IMG/VR virus record: IMGVR_UViG_3300027741_000210
Coordinates: 1 to 28,626 of that record
DNA length: 28,626 nt
Direction: 5' to 3' (one strand)
Source: a virus
A program made the translations under genes and the position numbers. Position 1 is the stretch's first letter. Each line of letters begins with the position of its first letter. The notes under the pieces were generated by a model that was not told the origin of the DNA, did no database searches, and was given only the letters and a program-made list of their open reading frames with translations. This document shows positions 16,263 through 26,260 of this stretch, one piece after another.

Positions 16263-17648
16263 ATGACATATAAAAATATAATCACTTACGGATCAAAAGT
16301 CTCTCAAGTAGTACAAGACTATTTTTCACCTTCAGCAATGGTGTCTGGACAACAATTGACAACACTCTATGCATTTCTTTCTAGAGTTGATCCATGGTCT
16401 AATGATACTATTCCTGATCAACCAAAACAAGATCAAAAATACATTAAAAATGTATTTGCAAATATGTTTGTTGCCAAAGAAATAACATCTAACTATATCT
16501 CTCCAGTAATTCAGAGAATAGATTGGACATCTGGAACCGTTTATGATTTCTATCAAGATGATATTGATATGTTTGAAACGGATGATAATGGACTCCTTAA
16601 ACTTAAGTTTTATGTAAGAAATACTTACGATCAAGTGTTCAAGTGTCTTTGGAATAATAATGGCAATACGTCTATCAATATGCCTATGTTTCAACCTGGA
16701 AGTTATGGAACAAATAATATATACACTGGTGCAGATGGATACAAGTGGAAATATATGTATACCATTGATTTAGGTAGTAAAAGAAGTTTTATGGATGTAA
16801 ATTGGATGCCTATTCCTATTGGCACAATTACATCACCCAATTCAGTTAGTACAAGTGCAGGTTGGGGTGATGTTGAAGTTATAAATGTTACCAATGGTGG
16901 ATCAAACTACGATTTATCAAATACAATCATTCAAGTTGTTGTGGATGGTGCAAATTCCACTACATCCACGGCAAATGTAACTGTAGCAAATGGTGCGATA
17001 ACAGATATTATTGTTTCTAATCCTGGTAAAAATTACACATCAGCAAATGTTTCTATCAATGTATATGCATCATCAAATCTTATAACTGTAGGAACAGGAG
17101 CAACCGCAATAGCTCCAGTTTCTCCTGTAGGTGGACATGGATATGATCCAATATCAGAATTAGGAACAAAACATGTTATGTTTTCTGTACAGTTTAATGG
17201 ATCAGAAAACGGATATGTTCCTATCGATATTCATTATTATCAGATTGGTTTATTAATTACTCCAATCTCATATAAATCTAATCCTTATCCAGCGAATAGT
17301 GCAATATATAATACTTCAACAAGGTTTACAGTTGCAGCAGGATTTGGATTATATCAAAACGATGAGTTTATATATCAAGGAAACTCACTACAAACAGCAA
17401 CATTTTCAGCAAAAGTTCTAAGTTATGATGAGTCAACAGGTATTATCAGTCTAATAAATACAACAGGTACTCCTACAACGAGTGCGCCTGTATATGGAAA
17501 TACATCAAAAACTACAAGAACACTATTATCAGTAACTCTTCCTGATCTAATTCCATACTCTGGTTATATTTCATATATAGAGAACAGATCAGGTATTCAA
17601 AGAAGTGCTGACGGTATAGAACAATTTAGAATTGTTGTACAATATTGA
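16263..17648 (+). CDS. 8: gp8-like baseplate wedge protein
   Basis: 461 aa (T4 gp8 is 334 aa), a dimeric wedge protein. Diagnostic parts: 'QLTTLYAFLSRVDPWSNDTI' then 'PDQPKQDQKYIKNVFANMF' near the start; 'DWTSGTVYDFYQDDIDMFE'; 'NTYDQVFKCLWNNNG'; 'TGADGYKWKYMYTIDL'; and a 'PYSGYISYIENRSGIQRS' end. The extra length over T4 is largely explained by a Gly/Tyr beta-repeat block at about residues 202-272 (VINVTNGGSNYDLSN; ITDIIVSNPGKNYTSANV). No strong SD is visible before the ATG; a 7-codon out-of-frame ATG reading ends across it, so translation may depend on coupling. Confidence 0.93.
   Translation: MTYKNIITYGSKVSQVVQDYFSPSAMVSGQQLTTLYAFLSRVDPWSNDTIPDQPKQDQKYIKNVFANMFVAKEITSNYISPVIQRIDWTSGTVYDFYQDDIDMFETDDNGLLKLKFYVRNTYDQVFKCLWNNNGNTSINMPMFQPGSYGTNNIYTGADGYKWKYMYTIDLGSKRSFMDVNWMPIPIGTITSPNSVSTSAGWGDVEVINVTNGGSNYDLSNTIIQVVVDGANSTTSTANVTVANGAITDIIVSNPGKNYTSANVSINVYASSNLITVGTGATAIAPVSPVGGHGYDPISELGTKHVMFSVQFNGSENGYVPIDIHYYQIGLLITPISYKSNPYPANSAIYNTSTRFTVAAGFGLYQNDEFIYQGNSLQTATFSAKVLSYDESTGIISLINTTGTPTTSAPVYGNTSKTTRTLLSVTLPDLIPYSGYISYIENRSGIQRSADGIEQFRIVVQY
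16870..17080 (+). repeat. Gly/Tyr beta-repeat insert in gp8
   Basis: Two units, EVINVTNGGSNYDLSNTIIQ and ITDIIVSNPGKNYTSANVSI, joined by a TSTANVTVANGA linker. This linker resembles those between units in gp6 (SAHAVIVNGS) and the 2129-aa protein (ATANIANGV), so the whole two-unit module is shared. Confidence 0.7.
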
Positions 17649-17660
17649 TTAAGGAAGAAA

Positions 17661-20600
17661 ATGACTACTAACTTCAATGTAAAACCATACTATGACGATT
17701 TTGATTCATCCAAAAACTTTCATAGAATACTGTTTCAACCAGGTTACGCAGTTCAGGCTCGTGAGTTAACACAGGCACAGTCTATTCTCCAGAATCAAAT
17801 TACAAATTTTGCTGATAACATCTTCAAGCAAAACACACCTATCTCCGGTGGTCAAGTTACAACAAATCTAAACTGTAACTATATTAAACTCAAATCAACA
17901 GTCGGTAATACATCTATAGATGTCAGCAAATTCTTAAATCAAAATATCACAGATTCTACAGGTACGGTTTTAGCAAAAGTTATTCAAGTTGCTCAAGCAA
18001 CTGGAACTAGTGTTACTAGTGATCCACCAACTTTAATTGTTTCATATCAATCTGGTGGTCAATTTACTGACAATTCAACACTTTATGTTGTTAATAATCC
18101 TAATTTATCAGCCAATACCATAACAATAAATTCAACTGGTTCATCTTCAGTTGCTTCAATTGCTAATGGTGTGTTTTATGTTTTGGGTAACTTTGTTCAA
18201 GTTAATCCTTCAACAATTATTCTAGACAAATATGATAATACACCAACATTAAGATTGGGTTTAACAATTACAGAATCTATTGTCGATTATATTGCTGATA
18301 TATCACTTCTCGATCCTGCTGTTGGTGCATCAAACTATCAAGCTCCAGGTGCAAATAGATATCAAATTAATTTACAGTTAGATACTAGACTTATCACATT
18401 AGGTGATGATAGTAACTTTATTGAACTTATTAGATATGAAAACGGCGTAACTAGTAAATTAGTTGACAATACTGTTTATAATGTTATTGACGATTACTTT
18501 GCCAAAAGAGATTATGAGACAAATGGTGATTATGTTGTAAAAGATTTCAAACTAACACCTAAAACAACTTTAGTTACTGTTGATCCTCAAGCAAATACAT
18601 ATACATTAAGTGTCAGTAAAGGCTTAGCATATGTACATGGATACAGGTTGGAAAATCTTTCACCTGTAGATTTGGTTGCAACTAGATCAAGAAGTACTGC
18701 ATCACAGAATAACAATCCAATCTATATGAACTACGGTTCGTATTTTTATGTTGACACCTTACGTGGTGCTAATGGTTCGTTCTTTGATGTTACCACAGAA
18801 CCATCTATAGATTTACATTGTGTTTCAGTTGCAAATGTCAATCTCAGTTCAGCAAACACATACAAATCAACTTTAGTTGCAACTGGTTACATTAGAAACT
18901 TGTCATATGATCATTTTACTGATGAATCAAATACCTCAACTTATGTATATAAATCATATGTGAATGATTTACAGAATCAAGTTCTTTCAGCAAATGCAGC
19001 TGCTGCTACTGTAAATACTATCACATTCCCATCAACATACTCCGCTGTAAATAATGCATATGTTGGTATTAACATCAGTATCACCAATGGAACAGATGCA
19101 GGTGATTTTAGAACTATTACATCATATAATGGTTCAACTAAAGTGGCAACAGTTAATCAAAACTGGTCAGTGACACCTGATACATCTTCAGTATTTGCTT
19201 TAAATTTTGACACTAAAGATATCGAAACTATTGTTTCCGTAAATAAATCAACATCACTAGGAAACTCAGTATACACAATATTATCTACTGCTAATATTAA
19301 TGCGGAAGGTAAAACAAATGGTCTATCTACAGGTAACACCATTCTAGAAAATCCAAGCACTCCTGAATTGATTTTCCCAATAGGAAATCCATTCGTTGCA
19401 TCGTTGAGTGGAACAACATATCAAACTCAACAGTTGTGGAGAGGCATTCAGTTTAACCAATCTGCTAATAATTCTATATCAGCAACATTAAATTATAACG
19501 ATACAACGATTGAACATATCGGACCATTGAATACAAATCTAAGTACCGATACTGTTAAACAAAACTTTATTATTGTTGTAACGAATAAAGGAACAAACTC
19601 ATCAATTAATGTCGGTGATATTATTCCTTGGGGTACATCATCAAATCCATTAAGAACTATCCGAAACACCGGAACTTCTGTACAATTGACGGCAACTGAT
19701 GGTATCTTGTCAAACTTTACAGCTACTATATTTGAAAGAGTCGATGTTACCAATGCTGATAATACCAGTTATATTCTAAAAAGTAAAAACTTGATTCAAG
19801 CAAACACATCTACCATTTGTCCATTCAATCTTGTCGCAACAACAGTCAATACGTATACTCAGGTTGATAATAATCCAAATACATCAACTGGTCAAGTTTA
19901 TATTCGCAATGCAGGTATTGTTTCTCCTGGAAATAAGCAGAGTCTATATCTATCTGATGTTAAAGGCATCGTAAAGATTATTGATACCGGTAGTGCCGGT
20001 GTGGATCCAACATCAAATAATATTAGTACGTTGACAGATGTAACTAGTAACTTTACTTTTGACAATGGTCAAAGAGATTCTTTCTATGATCATGCATCTA
20101 TCACTTTGAAGCCAGGTGCACCAGCAGTGCGAGGTAATCTATTGATATATTTGAATTATTATCAGCATGTTGGTGGTGACGGTTACTTCACTTTGGCATC
20201 TTATATTGGTTCGGGTTCAACATTAAAAGATAACTATAGTCAAATTAATCCATATACTAGTAAACATGGTATGTCATATCAACTTCGTGATTGTATTGAT
20301 TTTAGACCTGCTAGATTAAATGCTCAAACATCATTCGCATTTAGATATTCAAATAATTCAAATACAAACTATGGTTTATTGATACCATCAGACTTATCGT
20401 TATTTACTGGAAACTATTCATACTACTTGGGTCGTATTGATAAATTGATCTTCAGTAAAGATAACAACTTAGCAATCATTCAAGGTTCACCATCGTTATA
20501 TCCTATTGCACCATCAGAACCTGATGGATCTTTAGTTCTTGCTACATTGACACATGATCCATACACCAGTTTCTTACCTGCCGAAGCTCCAGCTGGAACA

Positions 20601-23600
20601 TTAGCAAGTTTATCTATAGTTCCAAGTAAACATAAACGATATACGATGCAAGATATTGCAGGTTTGGATAATAGAATTACTAATGTTGAGTACTACACAT
20701 CATTGAATCAGTTAGAACAAAGTGCAAGTTCACTTCAAATCTCTGATGCTTATGGGTTGAACAGATTCAAAAATGGTATCATGACGGATAATTTTTCAGA
20801 TTATTCTACCACCGATACTTATAGTTCAGATTACTCTGCGTGTATAGACACATTAAGACAGCAAATGACTGCACCACAGTATGTACAAAACTTCCCATTA
20901 CAATCACTTGCACTTGCATATAACATGGGATCACTATCGAGTACATCGTTATCCAACTTAGGTTATGGAATTAATAAAGATGGTTTAGTAAATTATTTTA
21001 GTTTACCTTACACCACTGCAAATGCTATTGTTCAACCATATGCATCAAGAGATATTAATGTTAATCCATTTTCAGTGAGTTTAACACAAGGTACAGTATC
21101 ATTAACTCCAAATGTGGATAATTGGGTAGACAATCAAACATCTCCAGCATTGCTTGTTACTGATCCAAATCTACAAGTATTTCAGTCAACTTCTGGTGCA
21201 TTGAATGTTCTACAAGTAGGAAACTGGCAAGCAGTTTCTGGAACTTCATCATCAACGTCAAAATCAGTTGAAAATCATGGTACTCTTCCATCAGGTCAAA
21301 GTCCATTTGGCTCAGTTGTTGGATATACATCAACAACTACCGCAACATCTACAAACTTACAACAAAGCAATATCGTAGGTTCTTATACTAATATTGGTAA
21401 CACATATTCAATGAACAATGGATACATAACAAATGTGTCCATACTACCATATATACAATCTCAAAGAGTTGTGATTAGTGCATCTGGAATGTTATCTAAT
21501 GTTAAATACGTAAAATGTTTATTTGATGGTGTAAATGTTAACAATTATGTTCGTAGATTGAATACTATCGAAGTATCAAATGTATCAGGAACATTTAAAG
21601 TCAATGATACAATAGGATACTTGAATTCAAGCACTTTTGTAACGATAGCTTGGATTGTTGGAATATATCATTATCCAAATAGTACAAATGTTAGATTGTA
21701 CTTAGGTGGTGATGGTGGTCTTGATGTATATTCACCAACTGGAAATATTGTTACTGGTACATTTGACGAATACGGCAATTATCAATCATCTACAGCTTCC
21801 GGTACAATAACATCAAATAGTTATTATAGTGGTAGAGTTGAATCAGTTGATCATGTTAACAATACAATTACAATGTATGATCTAGCACCAAACGTAGATG
21901 GATATTATAGTAATTTTGTTAACGGTACAAGTAATACTATGTACATAGTACAGTCATCTTCATCATCAGATAATGGATTTGTTGCAGGAACTATTACTAA
22001 TTATGTTGGTGCAACAAGAACCGCAACTGTTACTAGCACCGCTGGAGTTTCTGTAGGTGATCTATTCTCTATTGGACCAGGACAAGGTCCATTTACAACA
22101 AATGAAGATGGTTCTTTCTATGCACTTTTCTGGTTACCTGGTGGTACTTTCCACACAGGTCAAAGAACATTTAGAGTAGATAATAGTATAAGTGTTAATG
22201 CAAATAGTGCAACTACTTTTGCAGAAGGTACATTCTATGCTGAAGGTCTACAAACTACTTCACAGGGTATTGATTTTGCTGCATCACCTGCTGGTGCCAA
22301 AGATACATTTATACAAACTAATAATCAGTCTGTTATCAACACAATAACAAATTATACACCATATGATCCAGTTGCTCAATCATTTATTGTGTATAAGGAT
22401 AAGTATCCAAATGGATTGTTTTTGAAATCAATAAAAGTATTTTTCGCACAAAAACCAACAACAACATCAACTCCTGTTAAACTATCAATTGTTAATACTA
22501 TTAATGGATATCCAAGTGGAGATACTTTAGATTATTCGGTTGTAACATTAACACCAAATCAAGTTAAGACCAGTGTAGCACCTCAATACTTAGATTCAAA
22601 CGCATACACGGAATTTGTGTTTGGTGCTCCCGTATACATTCAACCTGATGTGTTATACGCATTTATTATACATTCAACATCAAATGAATACCTATTATGG
22701 TCAGCAGCAGGTGGTGATACTGCTAAACCTTCATCTGTTAAGAATTTACCTTCAGATGCAACACCAACAGTAATAAGTAAGATTAGCGGTGCACCATATG
22801 TTGGTGGATTATTCTTATCTCAAAACTCACAAACATGGACGGCAGATCAAAATCAAAGTTTGATGTTTGTTGCGGAAAGATTTAAGTTTGATACAACTGC
22901 ACATCCAACTATTCCATTTGTTATTCCTAAAAAATTACCACAGAGAACAATTGTAGATGAGAGAATTGATTACTTCTTAAATGCTAATAATGTTTCAAAT
23001 ACAGTATCATACGTTTCAAATAGTGATATTCTTGTTGATGCATTTAATGTAACAACTACTGACTTTACACCATCAACCACATCAATTAACTATTCATACA
23101 ATGCAACATTAGTAAATGGTTCAGCTGCTGGTACTACGAATATTAATCCAGGTAAATTTGGTACAGCAACAAATGATGATATCTATTTGACTGATGGTAA
23201 AGGTGAAAGATTGTTAGTTGCAAACTCAAATGCATCTTTCACATTATATGCAACATTGTCATCAGGCGATGATGCTGTTAGTCCTATCATATCAGATTCT
23301 GGATTATCTACATATGCCATTAAATGGGGCATTAACAACTGCGAGTTGTCAAGTAACACGATTGTAATTTCAAGTGGTGGTTCTGGATACAATTCAAATA
23401 CAACTACAGTAACTATATCTTCACCAACAGCACCTACTGGTGGAGTACAAGCACAAGCCACTGCTAATATTGCAAACGGCGTCATTCAAAGTATTAATTT
23501 CACAAACTACGGTTCTGGTTATGTAACGACACCAACAATTACAATTAATGATCCATCAACTCGAAGTGGAAATTCAAATGTTTCAATTAGTGTTGTAGGT

Positions 23601-24050
23601 GAAACAAGTTCACATGGTGGAAACGCAGCAGCAAAATACTTAAGTAAGAAAGTTGCGCTTGCAGCAGGAAATGATTCTGGTGATTTGAATGTTTATATCA
23701 CTTCTTATCGTCCAGTCAATACTGATATTCTTGTATACTATAAAATTTTAAATAGAAATGATACACAAAAATTTGACGATAGTTCATGGCAGTTAATGAC
23801 AATGATTAATAGTTCACAGACACTATTCTCAACTGGTAGAACTGATTTACACGAGTTTGTATTTGCACCAGGAACTAGTAACACAGATCAAGGTTATATC
23901 ACCTACACAAGTACTAATGGCCAAACATATACTTCATTCAGTCAGTTTGCAATTAAGATTGTGTTGACATCATCCGATCATACGTTTACACCGTTCTTAA
24001 ATGACCTTCGTGTTATCGCTTTGCCATCCAATACTAATACAACGGTGTGA
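17661..24050 (+). CDS. Giant baseplate-associated structural protein (DUF4815 type)
   Basis: 2129 aa, the largest gene here. The N-terminus 'PYYDDFDSSKNFHRILFQPG' followed by 'YAVQARELTQAQSILQNQIT' and 'YVLGNFVQV' is typical of the DUF4815 structural proteins of aquatic T4-like phages. The place directly after gp8 corresponds to T4 genes 9-10 (fibre socket and peripheral baseplate). Further on: 'DYIADISLLDPAVGASNYQA' and 'GANRYQINLQLD'; a large Ser/Thr/Asn-rich beta middle; and a jelly-roll-like segment from about residue 1566 (YDPVAQSFIVYKDKYPNGLF, SIKVFFAQKPT, NGYPSGDTLDYS, 'YIQPDVLYAFIIHSTSNEYL'). A Gly/Tyr beta-repeat block lies at about 1896-1979, followed by a terminal beta domain. No transmembrane or enzymatic motif was recognised. 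A good SD (AAGGAAG) precedes the ATG. Likely a peripheral baseplate protein carrying fibres; T4 gene equivalence is uncertain. Confidence 0.85.
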   Translation: MTTNFNVKPYYDDFDSSKNFHRILFQPGYAVQARELTQAQSILQNQITNFADNIFKQNTPISGGQVTTNLNCNYIKLKSTVGNTSIDVSKFLNQNITDSTGTVLAKVIQVAQATGTSVTSDPPTLIVSYQSGGQFTDNSTLYVVNNPNLSANTITINSTGSSSVASIANGVFYVLGNFVQVNPSTIILDKYDNTPTLRLGLTITESIVDYIADISLLDPAVGASNYQAPGANRYQINLQLDTRLITLGDDSNFIELIRYENGVTSKLVDNTVYNVIDDYFAKRDYETNGDYVVKDFKLTPKTTLVTVDPQANTYTLSVSKGLAYVHGYRLENLSPVDLVATRSRSTASQNNNPIYMNYGSYFYVDTLRGANGSFFDVTTEPSIDLHCVSVANVNLSSANTYKSTLVATGYIRNLSYDHFTDESNTSTYVYKSYVNDLQNQVLSANAAAATVNTITFPSTYSAVNNAYVGINISITNGTDAGDFRTITSYNGSTKVATVNQNWSVTPDTSSVFALNFDTKDIETIVSVNKSTSLGNSVYTILSTANINAEGKTNGLSTGNTILENPSTPELIFPIGNPFVASLSGTTYQTQQLWRGIQFNQSANNSISATLNYNDTTIEHIGPLNTNLSTDTVKQNFIIVVTNKGTNSSINVGDIIPWGTSSNPLRTIRNTGTSVQLTATDGILSNFTATIFERVDVTNADNTSYILKSKNLIQANTSTICPFNLVATTVNTYTQVDNNPNTSTGQVYIRNAGIVSPGNKQSLYLSDVKGIVKIIDTGSAGVDPTSNNISTLTDVTSNFTFDNGQRDSFYDHASITLKPGAPAVRGNLLIYLNYYQHVGGDGYFTLASYIGSGSTLKDNYSQINPYTSKHGMSYQLRDCIDFRPARLNAQTSFAFRYSNNSNTNYGLLIPSDLSLFTGNYSYYLGRIDKLIFSKDNNLAIIQGSPSLYPIAPSEPDGSLVLATLTHDPYTSFLPAEAPAGTLASLSIVPSKHKRYTMQDIAGLDNRITNVEYYTSLNQLEQSASSLQISDAYGLNRFKNGIMTDNFSDYSTTDTYSSDYSACIDTLRQQMTAPQYVQNFPLQSLALAYNMGSLSSTSLSNLGYGINKDGLVNYFSLPYTTANAIVQPYASRDINVNPFSVSLTQGTVSLTPNVDNWVDNQTSPALLVTDPNLQVFQSTSGALNVLQVGNWQAVSGTSSSTSKSVENHGTLPSGQSPFGSVVGYTSTTTATSTNLQQSNIVGSYTNIGNTYSMNNGYITNVSILPYIQSQRVVISASGMLSNVKYVKCLFDGVNVNNYVRRLNTIEVSNVSGTFKVNDTIGYLNSSTFVTIAWIVGIYHYPNSTNVRLYLGGDGGLDVYSPTGNIVTGTFDEYGNYQSSTASGTITSNSYYSGRVESVDHVNNTITMYDLAPNVDGYYSNFVNGTSNTMYIVQSSSSSDNGFVAGTITNYVGATRTATVTSTAGVSVGDLFSIGPGQGPFTTNEDGSFYALFWLPGGTFHTGQRTFRVDNSISVNANSATTFAEGTFYAEGLQTTSQGIDFAASPAGAKDTFIQTNNQSVINTITNYTPYDPVAQSFIVYKDKYPNGLFLKSIKVFFAQKPTTTSTPVKLSIVNTINGYPSGDTLDYSVVTLTPNQVKTSVAPQYLDSNAYTEFVFGAPVYIQPDVLYAFIIHSTSNEYLLWSAAGGDTAKPSSVKNLPSDATPTVISKISGAPYVGGLFLSQNSQTWTADQNQSLMFVAERFKFDTTAHPTIPFVIPKKLPQRTIVDERIDYFLNANNVSNTVSYVSNSDILVDAFNVTTTDFTPSTTSINYSYNATLVNGSAAGTTNINPGKFGTATNDDIYLTDGKGERLLVANSNASFTLYATLSSGDDAVSPIISDSGLSTYAIKWGINNCELSSNTIVISSGGSGYNSNTTTVTISSPTAPTGGVQAQATANIANGVIQSINFTNYGSGYVTTPTITINDPSTRSGNSNVSISVVGETSSHGGNAAAKYLSKKVALAAGNDSGDLNVYITSYRPVNTDILVYYKILNRNDTQKFDDSSWQLMTMINSSQTLFSTGRTDLHEFVFAPGTSNTDQGYITYTSTNGQTYTSFSQFAIKIVLTSSDHTFTPFLNDLRVIALPSNTNTTV
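23350..23600 (+). repeat. Gly/Tyr beta-repeat block in the 2129-aa protein
   Basis: Two units, TIVISSGGSGYNSNTTTVTI and IQSINFTNYGSGYVTTPTIT, with an AQATANIANGV linker. Same layout as the blocks in gp6 and gp8. Confidence 0.7.
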
Positions 24051-24052
24051 TT

Positions 24053-24271
24053 ATGTTGATACCTATACCAGGAACAAAAATGATGCGTGATACAGAATCT
24101 ATGGCATTGATTAATAAAGATAATGTTGGACTTCAAGATTATTATACTAAACGAAATAGATTGGCGGCTGAAAAAGAGCAAATAAATAATATCAAATCAG
24201 AAGTTCAAAGTTTGAAAGATGATGTCAATGATATCAAACAGTTATTGAATCAAATATTGGAAAAAGTATAA
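24053..24271 (+). CDS. Small coiled-coil protein of the fibre region
   Basis: 72 aa from the ATG at 24053; a GTG at 24047 overlapping the previous stop (GTGTGA) would add two residues and cannot be excluded. The N-terminal part has a 'PIPGTKMMRDTESMALINKD' motif that recalls small proteins beside structural genes in T4-like cyanophages. The C-terminal half (AAEKEQINNIKSEVQSLKDD, then IKQLLNQILEKV) has hydrophobic residues in heptad spacing, a clear coiled coil. The stop overlaps the next ATG (TAATG). It could be a trimeric clamp or a chaperone for the adjacent large proteins; function unknown. Confidence 0.8.
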   Translation: MLIPIPGTKMMRDTESMALINKDNVGLQDYYTKRNRLAAEKEQINNIKSEVQSLKDDVNDIKQLLNQILEKV

Positions 24272-25872
24272 TGGCAAACACAATACCACTCTTAAGTTAT
24301 GCGAATACATTTGGTGATTGGATTATCACCACCAATGAACTTGTGCAAACCAATAATGATTTTGTTTCAAATACTTTTCACAAGTCTACAGGAACTTTGT
24401 TCTTAGATGATCCAGTATTAGGACTTCAAGTTGGAAATCAAATTGTTGCAGGAAGAATTCAAGTTCAAGGAATAGGTTCATCAGCATATGTTCAAAATAC
24501 ACTTCAAGTTGATGGAACAATGTATGCTAACAATTTCACAGTTAACAACACATTCACATTAACAGGTAGTACTGTTTTTAACTCTAATAATTTCACACTC
24601 AATGCAAATAATACAGTAGGTGCCAACGCAACTATTTCAGTAAATAGAGGTACATCTGGTGCAAATGCTTCAATACGATGGAATGAATCTGCACAATATT
24701 GGGATGTATTGGATGTAACAAACTCAAATTACTATCGTATTTTAACAAATGAAAACATCGTAGATAATGTTTTATCAACAAGTAATACAAGCGTTGCATC
24801 AGCTAATGTAGCATACAATCTTAATAATTATATTCAGTCTACAAACTCATTAGCACAGTCAGCTTTCAATAAAGCAAATACATCAACAGATAGTTTTGCA
24901 AGAAATACAGCAAATTCAGCTTTTGTTCAAGCCAATACAGCTACCAATAATGCTGCATCCGCTTCTTTATATGCAAACACAGGTATTACAATAGCGCAAG
25001 CAGCTTTCAATAAAGCAAATACTGGTGGTGGAGGTGGTATACAACCTAATAGTGATGCAACATTAAACTCTATAGGTGTTGGATCAGGAGTTTCTGCACC
25101 GGGAAATGGTGGAATATCATTCAATGGAAATCTAAATTTAACAGGATCAAGTCAAAGAATATATGGATCATTTGCTGTTACTCCACATGCAAATCGCATA
25201 TTATTTCAAGATCCAAATCCTAGTGCCGTGATTACTCCTATTGGTATAATAGGACCACCTTGCGCTCAAAATGTGCAAGAAGGTGGAAGACTTCTTGTAT
25301 ATGGAAATTCTGATCCAGATAATAGTGCAGTTACTTTATTTGGATGTGATCCATTAGTTGGAACTTCTTTTTTAAATGCCACATATAGAGGATCCGTCAC
25401 TAGTGGTTTACCTTTAACATTTGGAGTTGCACCAGCTGGAGAAGCAGCTAGAATTGTTCCATCATCTCTTAATTTCTTAATCGGCAAATCTAATGATGAT
25501 GGCAATAAACTTCAAGTTAATGGAACTATTAGTGCTTCAGGATTTAACAACACGTCCGACTATAGATTAAAAGAAAATGTTCAACCTATTACTGACGCTT
25601 TAGTAAAAATTACACAACTTAATCCAGTAACATTTAATTGGAAAAAAGATGGTTCTTCAGGTGAAGGTTTTATTGCTCATGAATTACAAGAAGTTTTACC
25701 AATAGCAGTTACTGGAAATAAAGATCAAACAAACTCTTTTGGTAAACCCATCTATCAACAAATTGATAAGACAACTTTAATTGCAACAATGACAGCAGCA
25801 ATACAAGAACTCAATGCAAAAGTTGTAGAGTTAGAATCTAAACTTAAATCTGCTGGTATCGATGGGTTTTAA
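24271..25872 (+). CDS. Tail fibre/appendage with self-cleaving S74 chaperone domain
   Basis: 533 aa. N-terminus (about 1-120): LSYANTFGDWIITTNELVQT, a segment seen in aquatic phage fibre proteins, then beta strands (FTLTGSTVFNSNN; FTLNANNTVGANATISV). About 170-252 is an alanine-rich helical repeat (AQSAFNKANTS; NSAFVQANTAT; AQAAFNKANTG). The C-terminal 105 residues are an intramolecular chaperone domain (peptidase S74): NTSDYRLKENV with the Ser429/Lys434 dyad, 'LNPVTFNWKK', 'GFIAHELQEVLP' and a closing coiled coil (ALIQELNAKVVELE-like). In this family the domain trimerises the fibre and is then released by cleavage just before the Ser, which would leave about 428 aa in the virion. Translationally coupled to the small coiled-coil gene. 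Receptor specificity cannot be told. Confidence 0.93.
   Translation: MANTIPLLSYANTFGDWIITTNELVQTNNDFVSNTFHKSTGTLFLDDPVLGLQVGNQIVAGRIQVQGIGSSAYVQNTLQVDGTMYANNFTVNNTFTLTGSTVFNSNNFTLNANNTVGANATISVNRGTSGANASIRWNESAQYWDVLDVTNSNYYRILTNENIVDNVLSTSNTSVASANVAYNLNNYIQSTNSLAQSAFNKANTSTDSFARNTANSAFVQANTATNNAASASLYANTGITIAQAAFNKANTGGGGGIQPNSDATLNSIGVGSGVSAPGNGGISFNGNLNLTGSSQRIYGSFAVTPHANRILFQDPNPSAVITPIGIIGPPCAQNVQEGGRLLVYGNSDPDNSAVTLFGCDPLVGTSFLNATYRGSVTSGLPLTFGVAPAGEAARIVPSSLNFLIGKSNDDGNKLQVNGTISASGFNNTSDYRLKENVQPITDALVKITQLNPVTFNWKKDGSSGEGFIAHELQEVLPIAVTGNKDQTNSFGKPIYQQIDKTTLIATMTAAIQELNAKVVELESKLKSAGIDGF
24830..25025 (+). repeat. Helical AFNKANT repeats in the S74 fibre
   Basis: Three units of about 22-28 residues with a common core (A-F-N/V-K/Q-A-N-T). 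The first and third encode SAFNKANT and AAFNKANT with nearly identical DNA (CAGCTTTCAATAAAGCAAAT at 24860 and at 25001 approx.), suggesting recent duplication. The same motif recurs in the 190-aa protein at 26261-26833. Confidence 0.75.
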
Positions 25873-25885
25873 TTAAGGAAATAAA

Positions 25886-26248
25886 ATGACAACAATTTTT
25901 ACATGGTCAATATCAGAATTGGAATGTTTACCAGTAGCTCTAGAAACTAATTTACCAAATTGTGTATGGGTAGTTCATTGGAATTGTACAGCAAGTAGTG
26001 ATCAAATAAATCCTGATACAAACAAACCGTACACTGCTTCTAGATATGGTACAGTACGTTTAACTTATGATTCATCTGAAACTTATATTCCATACGAAGA
26101 GTTAACAGAGTCTCAAGTAATAAGTTGGGTTCAAGAGATAATGAATCAAAATCCAGAATCAGATGTTTCTTCACTGGAACAAGGTCTTTCTACGTTGATA
26201 CAAAATCAAATGAATCCACCATCTATACAACCCGCATTACCTTGGTAG
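25886..26248 (+). CDS. Small fibre-region protein of unknown function (DUF7936-like)
   Basis: 120 aa. 'FTWSISELECLP' at the start, 'VVHWNCTA', 'RYGTVRLTY' and 'YIPYEELTESQVISWV' in the middle, then a helix and a 'NQMNPPSIQPALPW' tail. This pattern, especially 'L-T-E-x-Q-V-I-x-W-V' with a Pro-rich -LPW end, is common in small proteins near fibre genes of many aquatic phages. Its function is not established. It may be virion-associated or assist fibre assembly. The SD AAGGAA lies before the ATG. Family recall is from memory; no catalytic motif is visible. Confidence 0.85.
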   Translation: MTTIFTWSISELECLPVALETNLPNCVWVVHWNCTASSDQINPDTNKPYTASRYGTVRLTYDSSETYIPYEELTESQVISWVQEIMNQNPESDVSSLEQGLSTLIQNQMNPPSIQPALPW

Positions 26249-26260
26249 AGTTAAAAATAT

